Of a stretch of 64,000 nt of DNA, positions 63,956-64,000 are shown piece after piece. The stretch is from positions 1 to 64,000 of the forward strand of contig VGWF01000004.1 in NCBI GenBank assembly GCA_016873715.1, read 5' to 3'. The first letter of the stretch is position 1. Each line of letters begins with the position of its first letter. Position numbers and translations under genes: made by a program. The DNA comes from Lentisphaerota bacterium. Its GTDB lineage: Bacteria > Verrucomicrobiota > Kiritimatiellia > PWTM01. Below the pieces are notes generated by a model. It did not search any database, was not told the origin of the DNA, and worked only from the letters and a program-made list of their open reading frames with translations.

Positions 63956-64000
63956 CTGCATCCTCCGGCTTCCCATCACGGCGCCGTCGAGACTGAGGAC

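Noticed and set aside
63759-63956. Small minus-strand frame beginning MNAEHRTPNAEHRRR
   Set aside because: Its amino-acid repeats come directly from the short DNA repeats at the window end, and it has no ribosome site or codon bias.

Overview
The window is bacterial chromosome of very high GC content, densely packed with genes on both strands. The mix of traits suggests a member of the PVC superphylum, most like Kiritimatiellota/Verrucomicrobiota: a Na+-translocating NQR complex, a 2,163-residue PEP-CTERM protein built of autotransporter-type beta-strand repeats, Tat-exported carbohydrate enzymes, a formylglycine sulfatase, a GH29 fucosidase, a heparinase-like lyase, and intergenic clusters of short degenerate repeats. 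This placement is inferred from gene content and not from a phylogenetic marker.

Layout. 1-275: a dispersed repeat. 275-6835: a lipid and housekeeping cluster on the + strand (coaD, yceD-like, rpmF, plsX, fabH, fabD, fabG, acpP, fabF), several genes joined by ATGA overlaps. 6977-14449: mixed genes (Gly-rich protein, ilvD, PsiE-like protein, HDG-type DNA glycosylase, thioredoxin-fold lipid- or membrane-directed protein without its cysteines, GIY-YIG protein, YyaL/DUF255 protein). 14418-15337 (-): Nudix hydrolase coupled to a small Cys-rich protein. 15479-19151: envelope and export genes (tolB, pal, tatA, tatC) and a lone receiver protein. 19202-21631: heparinase-like lyase. 21647-24328 (-): aconitase. 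24329-25059: a repeat-rich spacer. 25060-26991: sulfatase. 27154-30401 (-): three-gene operon for a beta-propeller protein, an alpha/beta hydrolase and a Tat-exported FAD oxidoreductase. 30534-31060: nine tandem 58/59-bp repeats. 31159-32574 (-): alpha-L-fucosidase. 32784-39275: giant PEP-CTERM protein. 39340-46594 (-): nqrABCDEF plus apbE, with a 53-codon GxxExxY miniature gene inserted between nqrD and nqrE. 46789-49005: parallel beta-helix protein. 49252-55117: tgt, yajC, secDF (fused), recJ. 55391-56548: squalene-cyclase-like repeat protein. 56658-59674: cysS, tmk, holB. 59756-59830 (-): tRNA-Val(CAC). 59893-62625: large glycosidase-like protein. 62968-63772: bcp peroxiredoxin and a converging cupin gene.

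How the genes work together. The fatty-acid cluster supplies the malonyl transfer, initiation, elongation and first reduction steps and the carrier protein, with PlsX feeding acyl groups to phospholipid. NQR builds a sodium gradient; ApbE, encoded beside it, is the enzyme family that attaches FMN to NqrB and NqrC. TatA/TatC and YajC/SecDF provide export, and at least two window proteins (FAD oxidoreductase, fucosidase) carry twin-arginine leaders. Sulfatase, fucosidase, heparinase-like lyase, beta-helix protein and the 910-residue glycosidase-like protein together point to use of sulfated or fucosylated polysaccharides, although they are scattered and not grouped in one locus.

The most unusual features are non-coding or miniature: a ~140-bp repeat present twice in opposite orientation, the nine-unit tandem array with two sequence subtypes, the internally deleted GxxExxY cassette flanked by inverted repeats inside the nqr operon, and a 38-bp near-perfect palindrome upstream of 55391. 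Start coordinates were chosen by family alignment, Shine-Dalgarno sequences and gene overlap. All residue numbers come from counting by hand.
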